64,000 nt of DNA from Lysobacterales bacterium (GCA_016707485.1 JADJHN010000001.1:620001-684000); one strand, 5' to 3'. Positions 26,849 through 35,371 are shown, numbered from the stretch's first letter. Made by a program: numbers and translations. The notes: generated by a model from the sequence alone, not told the origin.

Positions 26849-28888
26849 ATGAATGAATGGGCAAAACTTGACCTCGTGGTTTATTTCGCCGGGTCATTGA
26901 TTGCCCTGACCCAAAGTATCGTCTTCCTGCATTACTACCGCCTGTTCCGCCGCGAGCACCTGCTGCTGTGGTCGGGCAGCTTTCTCGCCCTGGCCATCTA
27001 TCTGGCCACCGCCGGCGCGTCGTGGCTGCTGATCCCGCATTTCCCTGCCGCGCACCCGCTGCGTCTTGGCGTCTCCAGTGTGTCGTTGGTCGCCGCCTAC
27101 ATCCAGGTGGTTGCCCTGGTCATGGGCACCCTTGCAATCTGGCGCCAACGCCGCTGGACCCGGCAACAGATTGTCCGTGCGCTGGTCCTGGCCAGCGTTT
27201 TCGGAGTGATCAGCACGCTCCTGTTTGCCTTCGATCCGTCGATGGTGCAGGAACGACTCGTCATGCGCATCGGCTTGCGCTACCTGATAACCGCTGCAGC
27301 GGCGCTGAGCATGGGCCTCGCCATCGCCTGGCACTGGCCACGGAGGCGCCTGGGCCAGCAGATGACCGCACTGGCCCTGAGCATTTACGGTATCGACCAG
27401 TTGCATGTCTTTTCCGCCTATGTCCTCACCGCGCTCGGCGGCGAATCCTGGCCGTGGATGCGCTATACCACCATCGCCACCTTGCTGGCACCACTGTTCA
27501 TCAGCTACGGGCTGGTCATCTGGTTGCTCGAGGACGAGCGCGATCGCGCCGAGAGTGCAACCGATGCCGCCGAGCGCCTGCGTCTTTTCGACCAGTTGAC
27601 CGGCCTGCCCAACCGCTCGCAGATGCTCAGTCACCTGAGCCAGCAGATGCAGCACGCGCAGGGCGCTGCCTTGCTGCTGGTGCGCCTGGACAACCTTGGC
27701 AACATTGCCGCCGCCTCGGGCATGGACGGCGTCGACCTGGCTCTGTCGAGCAGTGCCGAACGCATCGAGGACGTGGCCCGCGCCAACGGCATGGTGGCGG
27801 CGCGCCCGGGCGCTGACCATATCGCCGTGCACGGTGCCGGCGTTGCCGGAGCAAGTGCCGCGCAACGCGTCGCCGAGCAGATCCTCGCCGCGCTTGCCCT
27901 GCCCCTGTTCTGCAATGGTCGCGAGATTGCCATCGAGGCCAGCGTCGGTATCGCCCTCGCGCCGCAGGATGCAAGCACGTCGGAATCCCTGCAATCGCGC
28001 GCCGAGATGGCCAGGGCACGTGCGCAATCCGATGGCGCAATGCGCTACTGCTTCTACGCCCCGGATCTCGATGTCGCTGCCAAGGCGCGGCTGGCCTTGC
28101 AGTCGGAAATCCGCAGCGCCTTTGCCAACAACGAATTCGTGCTCGAATTCCAGCCCATGCTGGATGGCTGGAATCTGGAAATCTGCGGTTTCGAAGCCCT
28201 CGTGCGCTGGCAGCACCCGCAGCGCGGGCGCCTCTTGCCGGAGGCCTTCATCAATGAGCTGGAGCCGCTCGGACTGGTCGAAACCCTGGATGCCTGGGTC
28301 CTCGAGCAGGCCTGCACTTCGGCTTGCGCCTGGCAGCGCATCGATCGCGAAATCATCACCGTGGCGGTGAATGTTTCCGCCTACAGCTTCCAGCGCCGAC
28401 GCTTTCCGGAAATCATCGAGGCCCTGCTCAAGCGCACCGGGCTGCCGGCCGCCAGCCTCGAGATCGAGATCATCGAATCCATAGCCATGGAACATCCCGA
28501 GCATGCGGCGCTGAGCATCGAGCACCTGCGTGAACTCGGCGTGCGCGTGATGCTGGATGATTTCGGCACCGGCTTCTCCTCGCTCAAGCACCTGCGCCAG
28601 TTGCCGTTCGATGGCCTCAAGATCGACCACAGCTTTGTCGTCGACGTGCTCATCGATCCGCGCGACGCGGCCATCGTCCGCGCCATGCTCGCGCTTGCCC
28701 ACAGCCTCGGCCTCGAAGTCGTCGCCGAGGGCATCGAGACCGCCGCGCAACTGGCCTGGTTCCAGTCGGCCGGCTGCGATCGCCTGCAAGGCTTCCATTT
28801 CCATCGCTCGATGCCGCAACAGGCCGTGCTCGAGTTGCTCGGCCTTGCCGCCGCGGCGCCGTCGAAGAGCCAGATGCCGGTTTCCTGA
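26849..28888 (+). CDS. Membrane-bound EAL-domain protein with degenerate GGDEF domain (probable c-di-GMP phosphodiesterase)
   Basis: A 679-residue signalling protein. About seven transmembrane helices fill residues 1-225, then a diguanylate-cyclase-like domain starts at FDQLTGLPNRSQML. Its active site reads RPGADH instead of GGDEF, so it should not make c-di-GMP. The EAL domain is well preserved: EALVRW (Glu 449), EIEIIES, DDFGTGFSSL (Asp 570/571), KIDHSFV and AEGIET, indicating likely hydrolysis of c-di-GMP. The ATG at 26849 begins the first helix; longer starts back to 26576 add an Arg-rich, non-membrane stretch. Divergent from miaA. The ligand for the membrane sensor is unknown. Confidence 0.88.
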   Translation: MNEWAKLDLVVYFAGSLIALTQSIVFLHYYRLFRREHLLLWSGSFLALAIYLATAGASWLLIPHFPAAHPLRLGVSSVSLVAAYIQVVALVMGTLAIWRQRRWTRQQIVRALVLASVFGVISTLLFAFDPSMVQERLVMRIGLRYLITAAAALSMGLAIAWHWPRRRLGQQMTALALSIYGIDQLHVFSAYVLTALGGESWPWMRYTTIATLLAPLFISYGLVIWLLEDERDRAESATDAAERLRLFDQLTGLPNRSQMLSHLSQQMQHAQGAALLLVRLDNLGNIAAASGMDGVDLALSSSAERIEDVARANGMVAARPGADHIAVHGAGVAGASAAQRVAEQILAALALPLFCNGREIAIEASVGIALAPQDASTSESLQSRAEMARARAQSDGAMRYCFYAPDLDVAAKARLALQSEIRSAFANNEFVLEFQPMLDGWNLEICGFEALVRWQHPQRGRLLPEAFINELEPLGLVETLDAWVLEQACTSACAWQRIDREIITVAVNVSAYSFQRRRFPEIIEALLKRTGLPAASLEIEIIESIAMEHPEHAALSIEHLRELGVRVMLDDFGTGFSSLKHLRQLPFDGLKIDHSFVVDVLIDPRDAAIVRAMLALAHSLGLEVVAEGIETAAQLAWFQSAGCDRLQGFHFHRSMPQQAVLELLGLAAAAPSKSQMPVS

Positions 28889-28934
28889 GCAATCCGCCAT
28901 CGCCAGGCCAAAGCGGTTCGCCGCCCGCTGTCCG

Positions 28935-28940
28935 TATAAT
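28935..28940 (+). promoter_or_regulatory. -10 box in front of tdh
   Basis: A perfect TATAAT lies 26 bases upstream of the tdh ATG; the -35 region (around 28912-28917) is poor. It suggests tdh is transcribed separately from the EAL gene. Confidence 0.45.
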
Positions 28941-28966
28941 GGCGGCTGGCTACCCGGGTTCAGGTC

Positions 28967-30001
28967 ATGTCCAACACGATGAAGGCACTGGTAAAGCGCG
29001 AGGCGGAAAAAGGAATCTGGATGGAACAGGTTCCACTGCCCGAGATCGGGCCGAACGATGTTCTGGTCAAACTCGAGAAGACCGCGATCTGCGGCACCGA
29101 CCTGCATATCTATCTTTGGGATGAGTGGTCGCAGCGCACGATCAAGCCGGGCCTGGTCATCGGCCACGAGTTCGTCGGTCGCATCGCTGAAGTCGGCGCC
29201 GCCGTGCGCGGCTACGAGATCGGCCAGCGCGTCTCTGCCGAAGGCCATATCGTCTGCGGCGTCTGCCGCAACTGCCGCGCCGGTCGCCAGCACCTGTGCC
29301 CGCATACGGTCGGCATTGGCGTCAATCGCAATGGCGCGTTTGCAGAGTTCATCTCGGTACCGGCCTCCAACCTGTGGCCGATTCCGGACCAGGTGCCATC
29401 GGAACTGGCCGCCTTCTTCGACCCGTATGGCAATGCCGCGCACGTCGCCCTCGAGTTCGACCTGATTGGCGAGGATGTGCTGATCACCGGGGCCGGGCCG
29501 ATCGGCATCATCGCCGCCGGCATCGCCAAGCATGTCGGCGCGCGCAATGTCGTGGTGACCGATGTCAACGACTACCGGCTCAAGCTCGCCGCCGACATGG
29601 GCGCGACGCGGGTCGTCAACGTCTCCAAGCAATCCCTCCTCGATGTGGTCAAGGATCTGCACATCGAGGGCTTCGACGTCGGCATGGAGATGAGCGGCAA
29701 TCCACGCGCCTTCAACGACATGCTCGAATGCATGTACCACGGCGGCAAGATCGCCCTGCTCGGCATCCTGCCGCGCGGTGCCGGCATCGACTGGGACAAG
29801 ATCATCTTCAAGGGCCTGACCGTGCAGGGCATCTACGGCCGGCGCATGTACGAGACCTGGTACAAGATGACGCAGATGGTGCTGACCGGATTTCCGCTGC
29901 AGAAGGTGCTGACCCACCAGATCCACATCGACGAGTTCCAGAAGGGTTTCGACCTGATGGAAACCGGCCAGTGCGGCAAGGTCGTCTGTTCCTGGAGCTG
30001 A
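28967..30001 (+). CDS. tdh: L-threonine 3-dehydrogenase
   Basis: Zinc-dependent medium-chain dehydrogenase that oxidises L-threonine to 2-amino-3-ketobutyrate with NAD+. It has 344 residues, the normal Tdh length. The catalytic-zinc motif TAICGTDLHIY and GHEFVGRI, the structural-zinc cysteines in CGVCRNCRAGRQHLC, and the Rossmann motif GAGPIGIIAAGIAKHVGA are all present. The Tdh-specific MEMSGNPRAFNDML region favours threonine over other alcohols. The partner enzyme Kbl is not in the window. tilS begins 22 bases downstream. Confidence 0.95.
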   Translation: MSNTMKALVKREAEKGIWMEQVPLPEIGPNDVLVKLEKTAICGTDLHIYLWDEWSQRTIKPGLVIGHEFVGRIAEVGAAVRGYEIGQRVSAEGHIVCGVCRNCRAGRQHLCPHTVGIGVNRNGAFAEFISVPASNLWPIPDQVPSELAAFFDPYGNAAHVALEFDLIGEDVLITGAGPIGIIAAGIAKHVGARNVVVTDVNDYRLKLAADMGATRVVNVSKQSLLDVVKDLHIEGFDVGMEMSGNPRAFNDMLECMYHGGKIALLGILPRGAGIDWDKIIFKGLTVQGIYGRRMYETWYKMTQMVLTGFPLQKVLTHQIHIDEFQKGFDLMETGQCGKVVCSWS

Positions 30002-30023
30002 TCGGGGACGTCTGATCGAGGCA

Positions 30024-31349
30024 ATGCAAACGGCTCGCGACCTTGAACGCATTCTCGACGCCGGCTTGTCGGCGATTCCTGTGGCGCCGATCGCGGTCGC
30101 ACTGAGCGGCGGACTCGATTCATCGGCGCTTTTGCATGCACTTTCCTGTTTGCCGGCGGCGCGCCAGCGCGGTTTGCGCGCGATCCATGTCGACCATGGC
30201 CTGCAGGCGCAAAGTGGCGACTGGAGCCGCCACTGCCAGCGCTTGAGCGCACGCTGCGACGTCCCGCTGAGCGTGATCCGCATCGAGGTCGATCGCGACC
30301 GTGGACAGGGTCTGGAAACGGCAGCGCGCGCGGGGCGTTATGCTGCGTTCGAGGCGGCGCTTGAGGATGGCGAGATCCTTGCCCTCGCCCATCATCGCGA
30401 TGACCAGACCGAAACCGTGCTGCTCAAGTTGCTGCGCGCTGCCGGCCCGGAAGGACTCGGCGCGATGCGGACATTGCGCCGCCTCGGCAAAGCCTGGGCA
30501 TGGCGGCCGTTGCTCGAAATCCCGCGCGAAACCTTGCATCGCCATGCCAGCGAGGCCGCGCTCGACTGGATCGAGGATCCGAGCAATGCCGACACCCGCA
30601 TCGAGCGCAATTACCTGCGCCAGGAGCTGCTGCCGATCCTGCGCCAGCGCTGGCCCCGGGCCGATGTCAGCATCAGCCAAAGCGCAACATGGATCCGCGC
30701 CGCCGCCGGTTTCATCGATGACGAGGCCGCCCGCGCCCTGCCCGGTCTGCAGGGCAACGATCCGGCAAGCCTGGATTGGCGAGCCTGGCTGGCACTCGCC
30801 GATGCCTTGCGCGATCCGCTGCTGCGCCGCTGGCTGCGCAGCCTCGCTCTGCCCGAACCCAACCAGCATCAGGTTGCCGAACTCGAACGCCAGCTGGCCC
30901 AGGCGGAGCAAGACAAGTTGCCCTGCGTGCGCTGGCCCGGTGCCGAAGTGCGCCGCTATCGCGATCTCGTTTATGCAATGGCACCCGCGCAGGTGCCCGA
31001 ACCCGGCTGGGAAACGCGCTGGAACGGCCTGCCGCTTGAACTGCCGGCCAATCTCGGCACGCTCATCCTCGGTGGCCCTGTGAAACAAGCCATGGCCCTG
31101 GACGATTCCGAACAACTGCAGGTCCGCTTTCGGCGTGGTGGCGAACGCCTGCGCCTGCACGCGGGCGGCGGCCACCGCGATCTTCGTGATCTGTTCCAGG
31201 AGGCCGGCATTCCGCCCTGGCAACGCGCACGCATTCCGATCGTGCTCGATCGCAACGCTGAAATTCTTGCGGTGGGCGACTTGTGGATCAGCGTAACCGG
31301 CCGCAAGGAATTCGCCCGGCTCGGCTGCAGCCTCGGTTGGAAGCGTTGA
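30024..31349 (+). CDS. tilS: tRNA(Ile)-lysidine synthetase
   Basis: Converts C34 of the CAU-anticodon tRNA-Ile to lysidine with ATP, essential for AUA decoding. It has 441 residues. The PP-loop SGGLDSS (residues 28-34) is followed by HVDHGLQ, LALAHHRDDQTETVLLKLLR and the TilS-type C-terminal substrate-binding domain (VRFRRGGERLRLHAGGGHRDLRDLFQEAGIPPWQR). GAGG precedes the ATG. Separated from xseB by about 30 bases; probably transcribed with tdh upstream or with xseB-ispA downstream. Confidence 0.94.
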   Translation: MQTARDLERILDAGLSAIPVAPIAVALSGGLDSSALLHALSCLPAARQRGLRAIHVDHGLQAQSGDWSRHCQRLSARCDVPLSVIRIEVDRDRGQGLETAARAGRYAAFEAALEDGEILALAHHRDDQTETVLLKLLRAAGPEGLGAMRTLRRLGKAWAWRPLLEIPRETLHRHASEAALDWIEDPSNADTRIERNYLRQELLPILRQRWPRADVSISQSATWIRAAAGFIDDEAARALPGLQGNDPASLDWRAWLALADALRDPLLRRWLRSLALPEPNQHQVAELERQLAQAEQDKLPCVRWPGAEVRRYRDLVYAMAPAQVPEPGWETRWNGLPLELPANLGTLILGGPVKQAMALDDSEQLQVRFRRGGERLRLHAGGGHRDLRDLFQEAGIPPWQRARIPIVLDRNAEILAVGDLWISVTGRKEFARLGCSLGWKR

Positions 31350-31381
31350 CCGCCAACGGACGGCACACTACCCTTCAGCCC

Positions 31382-31636
31382 ATGCCTGCAACCTCCCCGC
31401 AAAACCCGAATCAGGTCGCCGAGTTCGAGCAATCGCTCGATGAGCTCGAGCAATTGGTCAGCCGCATGGAAGAAAGCGAAATGGGACTCGACGATTCGCT
31501 CAAATCCTTCGAGCGCGGGATCAGTCTCTACCGCAGCTGCCAGAGTGCGCTGGAGCAGGCCGAACTGCGGGTCAGGCAATTGAGCGATCCGGGCAAACCC
31601 GAATCCGCCGAACCGTTCGACCCCGACACGCCCTGA
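31382..31636 (+). CDS. xseB: Exodeoxyribonuclease VII small subunit
   Basis: An 84-residue subunit of exonuclease VII, which degrades single-stranded DNA from either end. The ATG at 31382 yields MPATSPQNPNQVAEFEQSLDEL, followed by the conserved ELEQLVSRMEESEMGLDDSLKSFERGI and CQSALEQAE. Entirely helical and acidic, as usual. It lies directly upstream of ispA, the standard proteobacterial order. The large subunit XseA is not in the window. Confidence 0.93.
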   Translation: MPATSPQNPNQVAEFEQSLDELEQLVSRMEESEMGLDDSLKSFERGISLYRSCQSALEQAELRVRQLSDPGKPESAEPFDPDTP

Positions 31637-31690
31637 CTCCGCCCCGATTGCGGCACGCTTGCCGCGCAGGAATCCGCCATCAACGTTTCC

Positions 31691-32590
31691 ATGCCCGCGA
31701 TCGATCTGTCGCCGACCTTGCGCGCCTTTGCCGCCCACGCCGACACCGCGCTGATGCGTGCCTTGCCCGCCATCACGCAGCCACCGGTCGAACTGCATCG
31801 GGCCATGCACTATGCCTTGATGGGCGGCGGCAAACGCATGCGCCCGTTGCTCGTGTATGCCAGCGGCACGGCATTTGGCGCGCCGCTGGCCAGGCTTGAT
31901 GGCGCAGCGGTTGCGGTCGAGATCATCCATGCGTATTCACTTGTGCATGACGACCTGCCAGCCATGGACGATGATGCCTTGCGCCGGGGCCGCCCGACCT
32001 GCCACATCGAATTCGGCGAGGCCATGGCCATCCTGGCCGGTGATGCGCTGCAGGCATTGGCCTTCGAAGTGCTGACCCGCGATCACGGTTCCGGCATCGA
32101 CGCAGAAACACGCCTCAACATGCTGCGCGTACTTGCCCATGCCTGCGGATCGCAGGGCATGGCCGGTGGCCAGGCCTTCGACTTGCTGGCAGTCGGCCAG
32201 CAACTGGGCCTCGATGATCTTGAACGCATGCACGTGCACAAGACCGGCGCGCTGATCCGCGCCTCGGTGCGCCTTGGTGCGCTCGCCGCCGGATGCCGCG
32301 ATGCGGACACGCTTGCAGCGCTGGAACGCTATGCCCACTGCGTGGGTTTGGCCTTCCAGATCCGCGACGACATCCTCGATGTCGAAGGCGACCCCGCACA
32401 GTTGGGCAAGACCCCCGGCAAGGATGCCGCGCAATCGAAACCGACCTATCCGGCAATCATCGGCATGCAGGCGTCGGCCGCGCATCTGGCCGAATTGACC
32501 GCGGAAGCCCTGCACTCGATCGAGCCCCTCGGCGACTCAGCCAGCGCCCTCCGCGATCTCGCCCGCTTCATCGCCGAGCGACAAAGCTGA
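31691..32590 (+). CDS. ispA: Farnesyl diphosphate synthase (geranyltranstransferase)
   Basis: All-trans prenyltransferase condensing IPP with DMAPP and GPP to make farnesyl diphosphate for quinone and undecaprenyl chains. It has 299 residues. The first aspartate-rich motif DDLPAMDDD starts at residue 87 and the second, DDILD, at 226; GGGKRMRPLL, GQAFDLL and GDALQALAFEVL are also present. It follows xseB. The usual next gene, dxs, is absent; instead there are about 200 bases of non-coding DNA and then an integron-type cassette. Confidence 0.95.
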   Translation: MPAIDLSPTLRAFAAHADTALMRALPAITQPPVELHRAMHYALMGGGKRMRPLLVYASGTAFGAPLARLDGAAVAVEIIHAYSLVHDDLPAMDDDALRRGRPTCHIEFGEAMAILAGDALQALAFEVLTRDHGSGIDAETRLNMLRVLAHACGSQGMAGGQAFDLLAVGQQLGLDDLERMHVHKTGALIRASVRLGALAAGCRDADTLAALERYAHCVGLAFQIRDDILDVEGDPAQLGKTPGKDAAQSKPTYPAIIGMQASAAHLAELTAEALHSIEPLGDSASALRDLARFIAERQS

Positions 32591-32805
32591 CGCAACAGGT
32601 TTGCCGCGCTGAACGCAGCCAGCGGAATCCATCGAACGCTTTCCATCGTTTCCGCCTGCCCGGGAAATATCGCGGGATTGGACCGCAGGATCAGGGCGCA
32701 CAGTGGATGCAACGCCATGATTTTCCTACGACCTTTCCCGCAGCGTCCGATCAAAAAGCCGTGGTAGGCTTATGGAATAGATCCCATTGTGGGATCGAAT
32801 GGTAG

Positions 32806-33184
32806 TTGGGCTCAATGAGAAACTGCTTCCCAATTGCAATTCTCGCGTCCATTTGTGGCTGCTCAACGGCGCCGAGTAGAATGCTCTCCGGGGCCGAAAT
32901 TGTTGCTCTAACCGAGAAGCTCTCTTATGAGTCGTGGCACTCCGGAGTGCTTTCTGGTTACCCGCAAGTTGGATGTGAATTCCACGCATTTTTTAAGGAA
33001 AACAAGTGGAGTGTTGGCGTCCGCTCCATCTTTCGGAAAGCGGATGGGAGAAGACTCGAAGTGATGGGCGCTGAATCCCTTTACGTTTTTTCGTCATCGG
33101 GTAAATTGCTCTATACGCTTCCGGGCATGTAGCCCAACTATTCGTCAAAGCCGATGTGCTAACGCACGCGGCTTAACTCTGGTG
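32806..33184 (+). mobile_element. Integron-type gene cassette
   Basis: A compact unit with the organisation of an integron cassette. It opens at the core site GTTGGGC (32805-32811; the break would lie between G32805 and T32806). The ATG follows four bases after this core site, one ORF fills almost the whole unit, and an attC of the GCCCAAC type follows the stop directly. The left core GTTGGGC is the exact complement of the attC R'' box GCCCAAC, as expected for a circularised and reinserted cassette. No integrase gene or further attC is seen. The 32591-32804 stretch upstream contains a perfect 7-bp hairpin (GATCCCA-TTG-TGGGATC) but nothing I can call attI. Confidence 0.75.
32815..33132 (+). 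CDS. Small putative lipoprotein, integron cassette gene
   Basis: A 105-residue protein of unknown function. It starts MRNCFPIAILASICGCSTAPS, a short hydrophobic signal with a plausible lipobox (ICG-C, Cys 14). The rest is a small globular domain with several aromatic residues (WSVGVRSIFRKADGR). Base composition is clearly lower in GC than the neighbours, with codons such as TTT, TCT and ATT unusual for this genome, indicating foreign origin. I chose the ATG at 32815; the frame could open at the TTG at 32806, which forms part of the recombination site. No ribosome site is visible, as is common in cassette genes. Confidence 0.7.
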   Translation: MRNCFPIAILASICGCSTAPSRMLSGAEIVALTEKLSYESWHSGVLSGYPQVGCEFHAFFKENKWSVGVRSIFRKADGRRLEVMGAESLYVFSSSGKLLYTLPGM

Positions 33185-33190
33185 TTGAAG
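33132..33190 (+). other. attC recombination site (59-base-element type)
   Basis: It begins GCCCAAC (R'' box) just after the cassette ORF and ends GTTGAAG (R' box, last base not a pyrimidine). Inside are the paired AAGCCG (33148-33153) and CGGCTT (33169-33174) arms flanking a GTGC-TAAC-GCAC stem-loop. Length (59 bp), asymmetry and the TATTCGTCAAAGCCG / CGGCTTAACTC wording are those of chromosomal attC sites in Xanthomonas and Pseudomonas. The IS element begins right at its right end. Confidence 0.8.
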
Positions 33191-34957
33191 CTGTAGAAAA
33201 ACCCCTTTCCGAGAGGCAAAACGATCCGCCGCGCTGGCGGATTTCTCGTTTCATCGTAGTGAACGGCGGCGTCGACTTTTCGGTGTTCGCTGACGCGTCG
33301 ATATTTGCCCACGATAGGGCTGCATGAGCCGTGTTTTTCGGGCGGATCTCCGCTTACGCGGCCATCTTGCCGTAGACCTGCAGTTTCGCCACGTTGTGGA
33401 CAATGCAGAACAGCTTCCATTGGGTGTCGACCTTGGTTTGTCCGCGCAGCGTGAATCGTCGCAGGCCGCGTTGCTGGATGTGACCGAACACCGGTTCAAT
33501 CAATCCCATGCGCTGGGCATAGATCGCGCGGCCTTTGTCACTGTCGATTTTCTCGCGCATGGCGCGGCAGTGCGGGTTGGGCAGTTTGCTTGCCACGGCA
33601 CCCTCGAAGAAGGCCACTTGGCGCACGGCGGTGAGATCCGGTTTGCGCAGGCACTGGCTGCGCAGCGGACACGCGCCGCAGGTGGCGGCGGTGCCCTTGA
33701 ACACGATCGCATTGCGACCGCTGATGATGGCGTTGGCGCTGTTGAGCTTGAGCGTCTTGTTGGCCGGGCACACAGGTGCCTTGCTCGCGATCGAAGCTGA
33801 AGTCCCTGGGCAAAAAGGTCTTTGCTTTGCTGGGTCGCTTGTGCACGTTTGCCTTGGCGTAGCGCGGATCGCGCTTGCGCATGGTGCCGTCGGCGATGTA
33901 GCCGTCGATGTCCTCGGCGGCCAAGGCCTTCAGGCCGCGTTCGCTGTGATAGCCGGCGTCGGCCAGGTAGGCTGCGTCATCGACTGCGCCGGCTTCGCCG
34001 ATGGCCTTGAAATGCTGGCGCACGCCATCGATCACCGGCTTGAGCAGATCGTGTTCTTGCGGGGTGCCGTGCGCTTGCGCTTCCACGATCACCTGGCACG
34101 CGCCATCGACCGCAGCGACGCCGATATAGCCCTGCACCACGCCATGACCGCTCTTGAGCGTGGCGCTTTCGGCATCGGTCAGGTTGCGCTTGATCGGCTT
34201 GCCCTGGGCACCCATGCGTTCGCTCGTGGTGGCCAGGGCTGAGCGCAGCTTGCCGGCATTCTTGCGCAAGGTGGCGAGGGTCCGTTCTTCGTGTTCGCGC
34301 TGCTTGTCCGGGCTGGGATCGAGTGCTTCGCTGGCATCTTGCTCGGCATGCGCCTTGACCAGATGAGCCACGGCGCGCTCCATCTTCGCCGCCTTGCGCT
34401 CGAAGTCCGCCCGGGTGCCGCTCCATTCCTTCGAGGCATTCGAGGGCAGCTTGCAGCCGTCGATGGCAAACATCTTCTTGCCGATCAAACCCTGCGCGTT
34501 GCAGACCAACAACACATCGCGAAACACCGCCTCGACGTCCTTGCCCAGCGTCGCCACGAAGTTCGCCAGCGTGGTGAAATGCGGCTGCTGATCGCAGGCC
34601 AGGGCAATGAACTGCACATTCTCCGCACACGCTCGCGCCATCGTGCGCGAGGAGGTGATGCCGCGCGAGTAGGCGAACAGCACCACCTTGAGCAATACCG
34701 CGGGGTCGTAGGCAGGCGCACCGGTCTCGTCGTTCTTGAAGCGATCAGCAAATCGTCCGAGATCGATCTCGTTGTCGATCAGGTAGCTCAACGCGTGCTC
34801 AAAGGTTCCAGGCAGCAATTGTCGAGCATAAGACACCGCGATCATCTTGGTCTGCTGGGGGTCGTAGTGCCGGTATCGCGCCATCGTTGCTTCGCCTCAT
34901 TTTCCGCTTTGTTGCGGACATGACGAATGATAGGCTGTGGATGGGTTTTTCTACAGC
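33191..34957 (-). mobile_element. IS1182-like insertion sequence
   Basis: About 1.77 kb bounded by inverted repeats sharing the 16-mer AGCTGTAGAAAAACCC (33189-33204) and its complement (34943-34958), with one transposase gene on the minus strand. No clear target duplication is visible at the two ends. The left end abuts the R' box of the attC. The transposase is frameshifted, so the copy is probably immobile unless helped in trans. Confidence 0.85.
33354..34884 (-). pseudogene. IS1182-family transposase, frameshifted
   Basis: DDE transposase starting MARYRHYDPQQTKMIAVSYA at 34884 with the DUF772-type N-terminal domain (AYDPAVLLKVVLFAYSRGITSSR), then the catalytic region (FAIDGCKLPSNASKEWSG, YLADAGYHSERGLKAL). 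At about 33769-33774 the frame breaks: EQGTCVPGQQ continues wrongly to 33538, while the correct C-terminus (CPANKTLKLNSANAI...CPLRSQCLR, with EPVFGHIQQRGLRRFTLRG) runs in another frame to the stop at 33354. Adding one TG to a TGTGTG tract would rejoin the halves into about 510 residues. So either a 2-bp slippage deletion or programmed frameshifting; the family does not usually need the latter. Confidence 0.85.
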
Positions 34958-34994
34958 TACGTCAGCCTGCGCAGAGCAGTCCATCGGCATTCCG

Positions 34995-35156
34995 ATGCGC
35001 AAGATCATCTTCCTCGACTTCGACCGCGTGCTTCATCCCGATGGCGTTGGGTTGTTCTCCAAGCTACCGCTGCTCGAAAGCTTCCTTTCAAGGATGCCAG
35101 AGGTGGAGGTAGTGATTAGCTCCACATGGCGCGATCAATGGAGTCACGATCGATAG
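34995..35156 (+). pseudogene. Truncated HAD-type ORF (53 residues)
   Basis: It begins MRKIIFLDFDRVLHPDGVG, the DxD motif-I segment of a HAD-like domain (with DR where DG is usual), and continues to VISSTWRDQWSHDR before stopping. Proteins of this kind are normally much longer, so this is an N-terminal fragment; the break coincides with a short tandem-repeat stretch. It lies immediately after the IS right end and could be a second cassette or chromosomal gene disrupted in this island. No attC follows it. Confidence 0.6.
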
Positions 35157-35202
35157 AGTCAGCGATCGATGGAGGCAGTCATTGATTCAATGATCAATGA
35201 CT
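35131..35202. repeat. Short tandem units ending in a 10-bp palindrome
   Basis: Three ~15-bp degenerate units (CGATCAATGGAGTCA, CGATCGATAGAGTCA, CGATCGATGGAGGCA) are followed by an inverted repeat AGTCATTGAT (35177-35186) / ATCAATGACT (35193-35202) with a 6-base loop. They follow the end of the truncated HAD ORF. Possibly a recombination scar. Confidence 0.7.
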
Positions 35203-35248
35203 CTGAAGAAAACTCCATTCATTGCGTTGTGCTTGGGTGATGCGGAAG

Positions 35249-35313
35249 GCTCGCGCCTGAAGGCGCTCCTGCAAAGGCAGGTCGCGTCCTGTGGGGCGCC
35301 TTCAGGCGCGAGC
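35249..35313. repeat. REP-like palindrome with perfect 18-bp arms
   Basis: Arms GCTCGCGCCTGAAGGCGC (35249-35266) and its exact complement (35296-35313) enclose 29 bases. This is the form of a REP/BIME pair as found between genes in Xanthomonads and Pseudomonads. The surrounding 35203-35500 gap has no gene. Confidence 0.75.
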
Positions 35314-35371
35314 TCTGGCTGCGTCGTGGCACAAACCCGGCTGAACTGTTGGAGCCGGAAATCCGGAACGG

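Noticed and set aside
26894..30283. 1129-residue open frame on the minus strand across the EAL gene and tdh
   Set aside because: Antisense to two well-supported genes; an effect of GC-rich third positions, with no protein-like domains or start signal.
32446..32754. Small minus-strand frame between ispA and the cassette
   Set aside because: Mostly antisense to ispA; the free part has no start signal and no recognisable sequence.
35193..35240. Second attC after the HAD fragment
   Set aside because: A GCGTTGTGC string resembles an attC end, but there is no matching R'' box or paired arms.
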